From positions 2,790,001-2,854,000 of the forward strand of contig NC_063154.1 in NCBI RefSeq assembly GCF_020921035.1: a stretch of 64,000 nt of DNA, written 5' to 3'. Every line of letters begins with the position of its first letter. Position 1 is the first letter of the stretch. The translations under genes and the position numbers were made by a program. Under the pieces are notes generated by a model. The model was given only the letters and a program-made list of their open reading frames with translations. It searched no databases and had not been told where the DNA came from. The DNA comes from Rhodamnia argentea. Taxonomy: Eukaryota; Streptophyta; Magnoliopsida; Myrtales; Myrtaceae. Positions 34,724 to 45,200 of the stretch are shown in pieces.

Positions 34724-35907
34724 AGAAAGGAAAGGGCTTTCTTGTGCGTCCACGTCACGTCACCTCGCCAAGTCGTCCTGACCCCGATTAGCAACACCTG
34801 GTAAGCAATCATAACGTTGTTGGCTGATGAGCTTTGTTGTGAAAATGTCATTTGTTTTAGCTTGCGAAATCAGTTTGTGATATACATATTCTGGATTAGT
34901 TTTGTGAATTATTGGGGATGATGGATTTATTTTCCTGATCACTTGAAATCCAGTGGAGAGTTATGAGTATGCATATTGTGCATGGACTAAGTGGTGCACA
35001 GTGATGCGAGCCACCTCTAGAGCCTTGTACTATTGATATGTGCTGTTCAAGGGCTAAGTGCTACACGATGACGTGAGTCTTGTGTGAACAACCTCTAGAG
35101 TCTTATACAATTGATATGTGTCGATCAAAGTCTAAGTGCAACATGATTATGTGAGTCTTGTGAAAGCCACCTTTAGAGCCTTGAGATGTGATGTGATGCG
35201 AGATTGGTCAATGGGATGGATCATTGGCATGTGATTTAAAGTCGTTGGAATGGACCATTGGTGTACGATTTTATGACATTAATCAATGCAATAAATCATT
35301 GACGTTTTGTTTTGACATTACTGATAGAACTGAATTTGTTGAAAAGATGGGATTTGTTTTTGACCTTGTACATATGCTGTGTTGAGAATTGCTAATATAC
35401 GTATACTTTTTTGGAAAGACACAGCCCGCTTTGGTATTGTATGTGCACAAACCGTGGTATTCGACAACGTGTATTGTAGTATTTTACTATTCATGTGACA
35501 ACGTAATTCATTGTTCATTATGATCGTATGCATACAAATATTTGCTGAAAGTAAATAACTTATATTTGAAGTTATACATTTATTATGAATCGAAATATTG
35601 ATTTTCGTTACGGTTTTGTAAATATACATAGTAGGTGCTCGATCCGCTTAAAAGAGATGTACTACTCGCTGAGCTGTGGTTGCTCACTCTATTCCTTCCA
35701 ATCTTTTTCAGGTTCTTCATTTAGTGACTAATAGAACGAGAGGGATATAGACGTGAACATTGGTAGTTGTTGTTTTAGTTGCTGTTTGGATATGAGTACA
35801 GTTGAGATAGTTGGATATATATACTTTAATATCAGGTTTGTATTTAAGACTGTATCCTTTGGGTGAAAGGACGGCCGTGTCATATTTGATGGTTTCAGGG
35901 TGTGACA
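34520..35907 (-). mobile_element. solo LTR or LTR-like element inside the LecRLK pseudogene
   Basis: The element is flanked by TTTGC at 34515-34519 and 35908-35912. On the complement it starts TGTCACACCC, a beginning common among plant LTR retrotransposons, and ends ...TATTATA, so the terminal CA is not canonical. Length is 1388 bp and no gag or pol is seen. Removing it brings together the two halves of the kinase coding homology (a GFAN-type segment and the downstream glycine-loop region). It contains an A/G-rich tract (34570-34740) and short tandem repeats (34987-35190). Confidence 0.75.
34987..35190 (+). repeat. three ~70 bp tandem units within the LTR-like element
   Basis: Units start at CTAAGTG near 34987, 35054 and 35132. 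Each carries a GATG/TTATGTGAGTC-like phrase, CCACCTCTAGAGCCTT and ATTGATATGTG. A second, shorter duplication follows (GGGATGGATCATTGG / GGAATGGACCATTGG, about 35213-35270). Confidence 0.8.
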
Positions 35908-36830
35908 TTTGCAAAGCCATCAGTAAGCTGCAACCCACTCTTGACAAGACAACTTCATTTGAAAACGCTGCTTTTGCTCGAGAATCATATATTTTCCTCT
36001 TCTCCACGAGCAACCCCGGTCGCAACTGGTGATAGCAAGAGACATGCTGTGAGATCTGTCACAAAGTATGGTCAACCAGCGAATCATGCAGTTTGATTGA
36101 GAGAGGGTTGTGTTAGCTGATTGCCGACATGCAACATCCAAGTTTGAAGTGAATTCCCACGAATTGATACCGTATGTTTGCTCATGGATGTCATAAGAAG
36201 CTGAAGACCCAATTACGATCGATTCGCGGAAGTGCTTCATGAGATCAGTGAGGCAGGAAAGGGAAAAGTTGGTTTTACAGTCGAGCAAAGCTGTGTTGTC
36301 ATTGAATGACCAAAAGGTGCTGAGGCTCTTGGTAGTGGAATTGTAGGTCACCAAGCTATATAATTCAAGATCCCAACTGCCATCTACCAGCGAGGAAAGT
36401 GAGTTGCTGATGCCAATGTGCCAACGTTCGGGTACAAATGCTTGACTTCCCCATCTCCAAGCACGTCAAACTCCACAACTGCAATTTGGTTCTTTGTGCC
36501 ATCATCCATCATGGCCTCGTTGACCAATTCTAACTAGGCACGACCAAAGTCGGGTGGGATTGCAAAGCCAACCGGAGCGAGGAAAGATGCCAAGCCTTCG
36601 CCAATTTCCATGGGACTAAATCTTTCCGCAAAAGAGAATCGGGTCAAGAAATCCACTTCCCTTTCTATAGAAGAATCCCTTATATTCAATCCTGGCGTGC
36701 CCGCCAAAGAGTTCGTCTTGGACATTGCCATCGAAGCTAGGTATATTGAACGGAAGAGGTCTAACAATAAGAAACCAAGGGAGATCAGAACCCGAAGATC
36801 CCGTTCTATACATCGTTTTACTTAGCTTGT

Positions 36831-38319
36831 AATTGCTGTATGGACAAAGTTTGCAGCTTGAACTGTTTCATTGGCAGAATTACACCTTGCTTCAGATTTT
36901 GAAAAGATCATTGCCATTGTCATAGTTGGTAGGTGCATATAAATGATGCAGAGCATCATTTGAGATTCATCTTCTTGAAATATAGCACATTAAATGCTTG
37001 GACTCGTATAAAGAAATTCGACTAGACCAAGTACGTATAAGAGCTGAATCTCAAATAATGCTCTGCATCATTTACATGCACCTACCAACTATGACAATGG
37101 CAATGATCTTTTCAAAAGATCATTGCCATTGTCATAGTTGGTAGGTCTGAAAAGATCATTACCATTGTCATAGTTGGTAGGTGCATGTAAATGATGCAGA
37201 GCATCATTTGAGATTCAGCTCCCATACGTACTTGGTCTAGTCGAATTTCTTTATACGAGTCCAAGCATTTAATGTGCTATATTTCAAGAAGATGTTTTAT
37301 TATGAAGACATAAGGACGATCAACATGATCTGTAACTTAAGAAGCTATATGGCCTATGTAACATTTTGGCTGGTCTCCTTCCCAACCTTTCGTCTTGATG
37401 TCCAACGCCCTCATTGTCTCTAGGCTTTATGAAGGAGGGGCAGTAGTCAAGCAACCTTCGCTGGTGACTGAGTTGGTTGACGGTGACGGGGCACCGACTG
37501 GCAAGCTATCAATGAGATGTAACAGGGACCGACGATGGCGACGCTTATTTAGCTCTATGATTCCAACCGATAGCATTTATATCGCTACATCTTAAGTCGT
37601 GTAGCCATCATCAATTGATTTCCAATCTCAGAGTACTGATGAATAGAAAAGAAAGACACTTATATCCCCCCAGTTCGTCCACGAAAATGTTTGGACATAA
37701 ATTATCGTTAATAATGAAAAATTCTTTATTAATTAATTATTTGAAGCGATATACGCGATTATTTTTTTTAAAATATTATTCAAATCATTCTTTCCCGTGA
37801 AGCAAACGGAGTCTCAAAGATCATTAGACCGAGTCACTTTATTTAGGAAACCGATTTTTAGAAAGTTATTACACCAAAGAATTGGCATTTTGACCGTACA
37901 GCTTATACGTGCCTTTTGGGTTGTGCCTTTTGAGGTCTTTCCAATAAATTCTTATTGCAAGGACCAAAGAAACGGCATTCTAACCATTCAAGTGACGTGG
38001 TCCGCTCTGTATTGCTGAAATTTCCTACGTGTCCTTATTTTTTTGAATAAACAATCCGAAGTGTCTCGTTAGAGATGTCAATACTCGAGATAGAAATCCA
38101 TAGAGCTGTTGGGAATGTGTGCACGCAGTCCACTCCAACATTTCCAGGAGAGGAGTACCACCACGCGGAGGAGAAAAGCCCAGAAGCAGAAGCCGTTGAA
38201 CGAGTCAAAAGTTGGTTCCAGGAATTTGTGGTTCATTAAAAGGCACGCTCATCTCAAGCCAGTTGCATGGCACGATCCTCATCTTTAACAGTTGCAGAAT
38301 ACGCTTATTCACCACAACC
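36831..38319. promoter_or_regulatory. divergent spacer and upstream region of LecRLK1
   Basis: This region between the minus-strand pseudogene and LecRLK1 recurs, with changes, at 45200-46261, 50790-51270, 53890-54535 and 61693-62329. Conserved landmarks include GCATTTAATGTGCTATATTTC, CTATCAATGAGA, GCCATCATCAATTGAT, GGACATAAATT and, nearest the gene, CCAGTTGAATGGTGCAAA-like and CACAACCATG blocks. The last block contains the start codon. No clear TATA box was identified. Confidence 0.7.
36898..37293. repeat. ~145 bp inverted repeat with 33 bp loop in the LecRLK spacer
   Basis: 36970-37114 is the reverse complement of 37148-37293 with only a few mismatches. The spacer 37115-37147 and the stretch 36898-36969 are further direct copies of the start of the right arm. 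Transcription would give a long hairpin. The matching spacers at about 45275-45425 and 50857-51005 have a single, non-inverted copy. Confidence 0.9.
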
Positions 38320-40284
38320 ATGTCTTGTTCTCTTCCTCTGTTCACTCTCTTCATCCTCTTCTCCCTCGTTTGCTGTCCTGTTATCCCCTTTGTCAGTTCT
38401 GTTTCCTTCAATGTAAGCAGCTTCGGCACGAATCTAAGCGACATACATTACCAAGGAGTTGCAAAGATTGTGTCTGGATCCGTTGTTCTCACGGAAGGCT
38501 TCTATCCCATCTGTCAAGGAGGCCTGGTGCAGTATTCCAAGCCCGTTGATATATGGGATCCTGTTACGAGGAAACAGGCAGATTTCTCTACTCGTTTCTC
38601 TTTCACCTGTGATGTTTTCAACTCCACTCAATATAGTGATGGCGTGGCCTTCTTTCTTGCTCCTGTTGGCTTCGTAATCCCCCCTAAATCGGCTGGTAGA
38701 TACATAGGACTCTTCAATGGGAGCACGTATGATTCTGGGCCCCAGAACCAAATTGTGGCCGTCGAGTTCGATAGTTATGTGAACCCAGAATTTGATCCTG
38801 CGACGCAACACGTAGGAATCGACAGAAACTCGCTCTCATCACTCGTTACTGCCCGTTGGGATGCCGTCTCACACAACGCTAGTGTTACTCATGTTTTGGT
38901 GACCTATAATTCCACTAGCCAGAATCTTACTGTGTCCTGGTCGTTTGATGGTGAGCCAGTTTCTCTGCATAAGCAAGAGTCATCGCTTTCTTGCGCGATT
39001 AATCTTGCCCAAGTTCTTCCTTCATCAGTAGCAATTGGAATCTCAGCTGCAACAGGCCTATATCCAACGAGACACAGCATCAACTCATGGGAATTTACTT
39101 CAAACTTGGACGTCGTGCATCCCCCATCGTTGCATACATCAAGAAAGGAGGTAAACTCTAAGATGTATAAGATGATAACATTCATCACTGTTCCCATAGC
39201 ATGTCTCTTGCTGGTTATTTCAGCAGGGTCTTGCTTATTCGTGATCAAGAAGAGGAAAAAATACGAGTTTCGACCTCTGACTGGCATGGACAAAGAGATA
39301 GTACCATTGCCGGTGAAATTCTCTTATCAAGAGTTGCTTGTTGCTACAAATGGCTTCGCAAGTGATCGACGACTAGGCCAAGGAGGGTCCAGCCAAGTTT
39401 ATAAAGGATTTTTGAACCGTTTAGACCGCCTAGTCGCCGTCAAAAGAATCTTTGCAAAATCCAAACATTCAGAGGAGGTCTTCACCAACGAAGTCAAGAT
39501 ACTAAGCCGCATGATACACCGAAATCTGGTGCAATTCATTGGATGGTGCCGAGAGGAAGGCGAGTTTTTGCTTGTTTATGAATATATGCCTAATGGTAGC
39601 CTCGACAATCATCTCTTTGGAACTCGAAAAAGTCTTCCATGGGATGTGAGGTACAAGATCGCTTCAGGGCTTGCGCTAGCCCTCAACTATCTTCATGAAG
39701 ATCTAGAGCAGTGTGTTCTCCATAGAGATATAAAAGCAGCAAACATATTACTCGACACGAACTTCAACACTAAGCTCGGAGACTTTGGAGTGGCTAAGCT
39801 TGTTGACCCCCGGTTCAGGACACAAACGACGGACGTGGTAGGGACGTATGGTTACCTGGCGCCAGAATACTTGAGTGATGGTAAGGTTACTAAAGAATCC
39901 GACATGTTCAGCTTCGGGGTCGTGGCTCTAGAAATCGCATGCGGAAGGAGGACCTTTCGGGAAGGAGAATTTTACGTTTCGCTACGCAAGTGGGTTTGGC
40001 AGCTTTACCTTGCTGGAAACATGCTTGAAGCAGCGGACGAGACATTGGGTTCGAGTTTCGACAGAAAGGAAATGGAATGCTTGATGATGCTGGGACTGTG
40101 GTGCGTCCATCCAGACCCGAAGAGAAGACCGAAAGCAGGAAAAGTTATCAGATATCTTCAGCAAGAAGCCTCAGTGCCCGATCTTCCACCTGGCACATTC
40201 GAGCCTCCCACTTCATATCAGCCATCAGCAAAAGGAGCAGTATCGTCTTCTACTGAAGAATTCAGTTCCTTTTCAGCAAGATAG
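38320..40284 (+). CDS. L-type lectin receptor-like kinase 1, single exon, 654 aa
   Basis: A plasma-membrane receptor kinase: extracellular legume-lectin domain and cytoplasmic Ser/Thr kinase, a family acting in pathogen sensing, extracellular ATP sensing and development. The signal peptide is residues 1-27. The lectin domain (about 28-266) keeps DGVAFFLAP, the metal-site pattern VEFDSYVNPEFDP..HVGI, and NSWEFTSNLDV. The transmembrane segment is about 284-309. The kinase (about 345-620) has LGQGGSSQV at 352-360, Lys375, Glu391, HRD 468-470, DFG 488-490 and APE 515-517, so it is an RD kinase with all catalytic residues. The third glycine of the loop is Ser. The ATG at 38320 opens the signal peptide and matches the sister genes; an in-frame ATG at 38212 would put 36 residues before it and is unlikely. 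Confidence 0.95.
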   Translation: MSCSLPLFTLFILFSLVCCPVIPFVSSVSFNVSSFGTNLSDIHYQGVAKIVSGSVVLTEGFYPICQGGLVQYSKPVDIWDPVTRKQADFSTRFSFTCDVFNSTQYSDGVAFFLAPVGFVIPPKSAGRYIGLFNGSTYDSGPQNQIVAVEFDSYVNPEFDPATQHVGIDRNSLSSLVTARWDAVSHNASVTHVLVTYNSTSQNLTVSWSFDGEPVSLHKQESSLSCAINLAQVLPSSVAIGISAATGLYPTRHSINSWEFTSNLDVVHPPSLHTSRKEVNSKMYKMITFITVPIACLLLVISAGSCLFVIKKRKKYEFRPLTGMDKEIVPLPVKFSYQELLVATNGFASDRRLGQGGSSQVYKGFLNRLDRLVAVKRIFAKSKHSEEVFTNEVKILSRMIHRNLVQFIGWCREEGEFLLVYEYMPNGSLDNHLFGTRKSLPWDVRYKIASGLALALNYLHEDLEQCVLHRDIKAANILLDTNFNTKLGDFGVAKLVDPRFRTQTTDVVGTYGYLAPEYLSDGKVTKESDMFSFGVVALEIACGRRTFREGEFYVSLRKWVWQLYLAGNMLEAADETLGSSFDRKEMECLMMLGLWCVHPDPKRRPKAGKVIRYLQQEASVPDLPPGTFEPPTSYQPSAKGAVSSSTEEFSSFSAR

Positions 40285-40889
40285 ATCATCGCGCCTAAAG
40301 CCATTTTGACTTTTCGAGAAATAAAATCGACCTTGTGACAGACAATTTGTGATCAATCGACCTACTCTCGCTGAGAATGCAATTCTAGCCATAATCGTGT
40401 CTTGTTCTATTTCATTTTGCGCTGGCATAATCTCTTTCTCCCTCGTCTGCTGTCTTGATATTCTCTTTTTCAATTCTCTTTTCTTTGTTGAAATATATCT
40501 CGAGTGTAAGCCCATCGAACGAAATCCAGGCCAATAAAATATGTGAACTCGATTACGTGCGATCACAATTGTGAGCAGAATAGCTGTCCTCTTGTCCTTT
40601 TCATTTAATGAGGGGGTTGGCGTGTATGAAGGAGGAAGAAGACTTACGAGCGGGCACTTGCTTCTCTCCTTCATTATTGCATGCACATTGCATGCCGTGA
40701 AAAATGGAGGGCGTCCAGAGATGTGTCTTGTGGGCGCAGTTGTTGCCATTTATTGAGTCCTTTTTTTTTTTTTTTGTCTTGTTCTTTCTCTTATAAAAGA
40801 GAGTGGGAGACGTCCAACAAAGAGTGCGCCCAGTTCATTCTTGAGGGCTTACTTATTGTAATTATTTCCGTTAGTGATTTAGCCGGTTA

Positions 40890-41100
40890 AATTCTTGCGA
40901 GCAAAACTTGTATAATTCTTCGAGTGAGATTTCATTAGAAATTGTGTGGGGCTAAATATTGAGTGAGTTATTGAGTATAATTAGAGGCTAGAAAATATCG
41001 AGAGTGTGTTTGAGTGTTCGAGTGATTGTAACCTCATTGTATCGCTTGTTCCTACAGTGGGATTCATTCATACTCTCTCTGTGGACGTAGGTTCCCAAAT
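40890..41100 (+). repeat. inverted fragment of the copia LTR family
   Basis: This stretch is similar to the reverse complement of part of the LTR at 41112-41896. Phrases such as GTGTTTGAGTGTTCGAGTGA, TGTATCGCTTGTTCC and GTGGACGTAGGTTCCC appear here in the opposite orientation. The two lie head to head, separated by about 11 bp. Confidence 0.75.
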
Positions 41101-41111
41101 TTGGATCGAAT

Positions 41112-41896
41112 TGTTGCGCGAAAGCTAGCGATCGAACATAAATAGACAGCACGAGAAAATAAATCGGACATTAAATGTACGTGGTTCGGTAGTAAAGACC
41201 TACGTCCACGGGGAGAGCAGGAACGAATTTCACTATACATCAAGCGATACACGGAGGTTACAAACCACACTCGAGTCACTCAAACACTCTCAGCATTTCT
41301 CAAATCTCAATCACATCCAATAATGCACACAGAGTTTTAGCTCATAATTTCTCGCGAAATAATCTCTCAATCTTACAAAGAAATTACACAAATCTAATCT
41401 CAAGATTTAATTAGCTGGAATACTGAAGTTATTGACGCAATTCCACGAGGACGTCCACTGCCAAGCACTCGTAGAAACGGCGCTTCAGAACTAATATCTA
41501 CGTATTCATCAACAACGGCATCCTCCAAGCACTCACGTGAAGTGGTGCTGCAATTTCTTCGTTAAAAGCATCCCTTGACACATGAGCAAATATATATATC
41601 CTGGACTTCTTGGATGACGTCGACCTGAAGCCTACTAAAATTCGGTCATCAATCCATGTAGAGAAAACTCCGAATCTTTTATGCCCTTTCGTTATTTCTC
41701 TGACCCATTGTTTTTGACCAAGTCCAAGTCCAACTCACCAAAAGGAGTAACCGAACCGAATTCTGCCCTTGCTCAATTTCGGACGTGCGCAGGATATCTG
41801 AATATCTATCTTTCTTTTAATTTTACGAACGAGATATACTTATTTTTTAAATTTAGATTTTTGCTTCGAGCTCAAACTCGAGACACATTTTCAACA
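41112..41896 (-). mobile_element. solo copia LTR
   Basis: This 785 bp stretch begins TGTTGCGCG and ends TTTTCAACA. It is related along its length to the 5' LTR of the minus-strand copia element (60971-61692); shared phrases include GTACGTGGTTCGG, TCGAGTCACTCAAACACT and AATAATCTCTCAATCTTA. No internal region accompanies it and no target duplication is evident, so it may have rearranged since insertion. Confidence 0.75.
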
Positions 41897-42600
41897 CCAA
41901 CCATGTAACTCCGGTGTCCGATTTGGTTTCCTTTTTTCCGACTATTTTACCGATTCGCTTGCCCCTTTATTCACAACACCTTCAATACAAGTAGATTTGA
42001 TGTGAATCTGACCAACTCACTATATGAAGGAGTCGTAACAACTGTGTCTGGATCCGTCATTCTTACCGAACGCCTCACTCCGTCAAACTTTCGAGTAGGC
42101 CACATCCAGCATACCAAATCCATTGCTTTTTTTTTTCTTGCTCCCGTTGGCTTCTCAATCCTACCCAACTCGGCTGGTGGATAACTAGGATTCTTTAAAG
42201 TGAGCACGGTTGACGATGGATCACGGAACCAAATCGTGCTTGTCGAGCTCAACTTAACTCAGAATTTGACCCTTTAAATAGTAACTCGGTCGAGCCACTT
42301 GTTTCCGCTCGTTGGGAAGTTGGATCTCCCAACGGAGGTGTTGCTAATGTTATGGTGACCTATAATTCTTCTGGCATGAGTCTTCGTGTGTTCTGGCTGT
42401 TTGGTAGTGAGCCGGTTTCTCCGGAAAAGCAAAAATCCTCGCTTTCTTGCCAGATTGATCTTGCTAAAGTTTCTCCCGAATCTGTAGCAACTGGAGCCTC
42501 AGCTTGTTATGGCCAATTGGGGAGAGACACAGCATCAATTCATGGGAGTTTGCTTCAAACTTGGACGTTGTGCCTCTCAGATATATAGGTTGGTAGCACT

Positions 42601-44190
42601 TGAGGGAGTTATTTACAGAAATTGTCCAATCGATCCTAGATTTATTTTACGGATGGCAGTTCAGTCCTAAATCTTCGAAGTGTGTTTTGCATTTCTCGGT
42701 CATGCCAGAAGAAGCTACTCTAGTTCTCACATCTGTCGCTCCACTCCTGCCTCTTCAGCAGGCAGCAAAAATCAGCGTATATATAATCTCCAGGACCGAT
42801 TATTTATTGATCACAGAAATGTTGCTATAAACATTGCCAGAAACAAATATTCAATACACCATTCAAGCAGATTACAAAGTGATTGTTTACAGTTCGTGCT
42901 TACAAAGCATGCGCTAACATGGCTAGTGACTTGCAACTCCTTTCAGTCGCAAAAGCTTTCGGTCTTATAGGTTCTCTCGTCGAAAGAATCGGACAAGTTT
43001 CTCGATTTGTCCTTCACATGCTTCCTTCCCTTTGACGCAGTCAATTAGTTGAAACAACTCGTGACGACTTGTGAACTGGATGGAAAGCTTGCTAGGATAA
43101 ACATAAATTCAACCCAAATTTAAGCAAGAATGAGAGCAGGTCGTAAAGTCATGTTAAGAATCAGAATGGGTCAAGTTTAGGAAATAACGCCACTTCCAGA
43201 AAGACAAGAATGTAGCCCAAGAGGCCGAGGCTGACTATGGCACGCACGCAAGGGTCATTCTCTGTAATATTAAATTCGTAAATGCCTGTTTGCGCGACAA
43301 AAGAGTCCTTTTTCGACGAAGTATAATAAGTTCGTGGAGCTATTGGCGAGAAGACGAGCTAATTCAGAATGGCCGCGAAGACTAAGAAAGTCTTCCATGC
43401 AACGCCCGTTCATTGCAACAAAGTCTGCGTATATGATAAAAGTCCCTCTCAGAAGAGGCGCAAAGGTTTTCAGAGCGAACTATTTATGTGCTCAAGTTTC
43501 CCAAACGACGAATAGAGTCATGTTCTTTCCCTTCAAGCGAGGCTTTTGCTGCTCAATCAGTGATAAGACATCGGTTGCCCTTCACTATTGAGGCAGACTC
43601 AGCAACTTTGTCACATTTGGGGTAATCCATCTGCCTAATTCCATGTGCTGCCATTGGTACATTCAAACTCAGTCAAGCGGAAGGGCACTTCAATGACGAT
43701 CGAAAGAGAACAATTAAAACTCGGGCCTTAATCGAAGTCCTTAATCATGTTTACCATGCACTTGGTGACTTGGACTGGGTCATTACGCTACTTTGACCGA
43801 TTCGATTCGTCGTGCGCCGTCTCAACTTTTGACTTCCAGGTCTTGCGTACATGCAGTCGCGGGCCTGCAATATAACCTCAGATTTCTGCTTCATGTATGC
43901 TTCCCGTCCTTTGCGCGGTTGCTGCTTGTAAGGATCGAAGCACAATGTAGCAGACAGAAACAAGCGGCCAACAAAACTCGGGGGGAAAAAAATGGTTTGT
44001 CATAGTCGACCTTGACACGGCCGAAGACTTTTGAGACCTATTGGTCACATATATTTTCTCATTTTAAGACCTTTTTATCATGGAAAGATAGTGACAGAGT
44101 CCCTCCTTCAGGCGACCAGGGCACAGTAACATTGAGCTTCCCTGTTATGGCATTAGCATCCATGCGTAACTTATCTTGCAAATAAGTTAA
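42601..44190. other. intergenic between LecRLK units 1 and 2
   Basis: No gene is recognised. 42605-42700 shares a repeat (TCCAATCGAT..TTTTACGGATG.CAGTTCAGTCC) with 49295-49345, at the same position downstream of the matching lectin pseudogene. Open frames at 43334-43591 and 43793-44005 have no recognisable domain. Confidence 0.55.
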
Positions 44191-44786
44191 TGCGAAATTA
44201 TTAGAGAAATCAACGAGAAACGATAAAGGACACGACATTTACGTGGTTCGATCCGAATGTCAGTATCTTTATTCACGGGGAATGCCAGCAAGAATAATCT
44301 ATTATAATTGGAGAATCTAAGTTACAATCGCTCGTACTTTCGAGTGTTTTCTATACCTAAATTAAGACAAAAGCAAACCGCAAGTTCCAATTCAAATCGC
44401 GGCCAGAAGATCTCAACAAAACAACCCAAATCAACCCAAGAAGTCGTCGTTCTTCTGTGTGCGGCTTCTGTCCATCGAAAAAAAAATTAAACAAAACCCT
44501 TTGTTTACCTTTCCTCTTTTAACCCTCTTGACCCCGCGTGTATTACATATATTGTAGAAAACATGCCTTTCTTTTGTACGGTCAAGAGAACCCCCTGCAC
44601 TGTGGACTTTGTATTATTGGTCTTCTATATTTCCGAAGGGACCATCCTGATTAATAAATCTTGGATAAATATCTTAAATAATCATGAGGAGTCTATCTAC
44701 TTAAGAATCCGATCAATAGTTCCAATTCACGTTATCTGATTCGGGTCAATTTCCGTAAACAATTCAAGTCGAGACATGATTTAACA
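44191..44786 (-). mobile_element. probable copia LTR remnant
   Basis: The stretch begins TGCGAAATTATTAG and ends GAGACATGATTTAACA. It shares the ATTTACGTGGTTCGATCC and TTCACGGGG phrases and a CTCGAGACAT-type end seen in the other copia LTRs here. No coding region adjoins it and no target duplication is visible. Boundaries are approximate. Confidence 0.5.
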
Positions 44787-44989
44787 TTCTCGAATATTAA
44801 ATTTCCACACAATGGAATCATGTTAGACTTATGAGATTTTGTGAGACCACCGCCAACTTTTCTTAATTTCCATAAACGATTCATGTTAAACTTATGAGAT
44901 TCCGTGGGACCACTACTCTATCATTTTCTCTCGTGCTTAGTCCGGTCTTTTGTCTAGCACTAGGCGTGGACATACTTAATTGGGGAGGC

Positions 44990-45200
44990 AAATGGAGCCT
45001 GCAAAAGAGAATCAGGTTGAGAAATCCGCTTCCCTTCCTATAGAAGAATCCCAAATATTGGATCCTAGCATGCCCTCCAAAGAGTTCATCCTGGACATTG
45101 CCATCGAAGCTAGGTATATTGAACGGAAGAGGTCTAACAATAAGAAACCAATGGAGACCAGAGCCCGAAGATCCCGTTCTGCACATCATTTTACTTCGCT
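44990..45200 (-). pseudogene. LecRLK N-terminal fragment (unit 2)
   Basis: On the complement this matches 36830-36620 nearly base for base, with PFNIPSFDGNVQDELFGGHA and then a frameshift. Only the first part of the lectin domain remains. Homology stops near 44990, next to non-homologous DNA. It is the unit 2 counterpart of the minus-strand pseudogene at 33600-36830. Confidence 0.85.

Larger units (their letters stand above)
33600..36830 (-). pseudogene. L-type lectin receptor kinase pseudogene, split by an LTR
   Basis: On the complement, 36830-35908 encodes a broken lectin domain: PSFDGNVQDELF, LTRFSFAERF, GEGLASFLAPVGFAIPP, MVTYNSTTKSLSTFWSF, GINSWEFTSNLDVA. It runs into the juxtamembrane start of the kinase. 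After the LTR insertion, 34519-33600 continues with AVKRIFARSRHSEKV, HRNLVQFIGWCQE, KLGDFGMA, an EPLG segment and a decayed tail matching CLMMLGLWC. Stops and frameshifts are frequent and the HRD loop is lost. Two local duplications (33742-33837, 33918-33990) add to the damage. It lies divergently from the intact LecRLK at 38320. Confidence 0.9.
40360..42600 (+). pseudogene. L-type lectin pseudogene (unit 1), interrupted by copia LTR
   Basis: 40380-40500 matches the upstream and signal-peptide region (GTGTCTTGTTCT..TCTCCCTCGTCTGCTGTC). After LTR sequence, 41970-42590 reads as lectin: LYEGVVTTVSGSVILTE, FFFLAPVGFSILPNSAGG then TAA, then VMVTYNSSGMSLRVFW and ASIHGSLLQTWTLC (frameshifted NSWEF). 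A segment between the HTKS and FFFLAPVGF positions is deleted. No kinase follows. It shares the GG-TAA stop with the pseudogene at 48305-49110. Confidence 0.88.

Noticed and set aside
34588-34791. Lys/Arg-rich small protein
   Set aside because: It is a translation of A/G-rich low-complexity DNA within the LTR-like insertion.
38212-38319. Upstream in-frame ATG as the LecRLK1 start
   Set aside because: It would place 36 residues before a good signal peptide. The sister genes at 46262 and 62330 begin at the MPCS/MSCS position.
41112-41896. Full-length retrotransposon at the 41 kb LTR
   Set aside because: No primer-binding site, gag or pol accompanies it; only LTR sequence is present.
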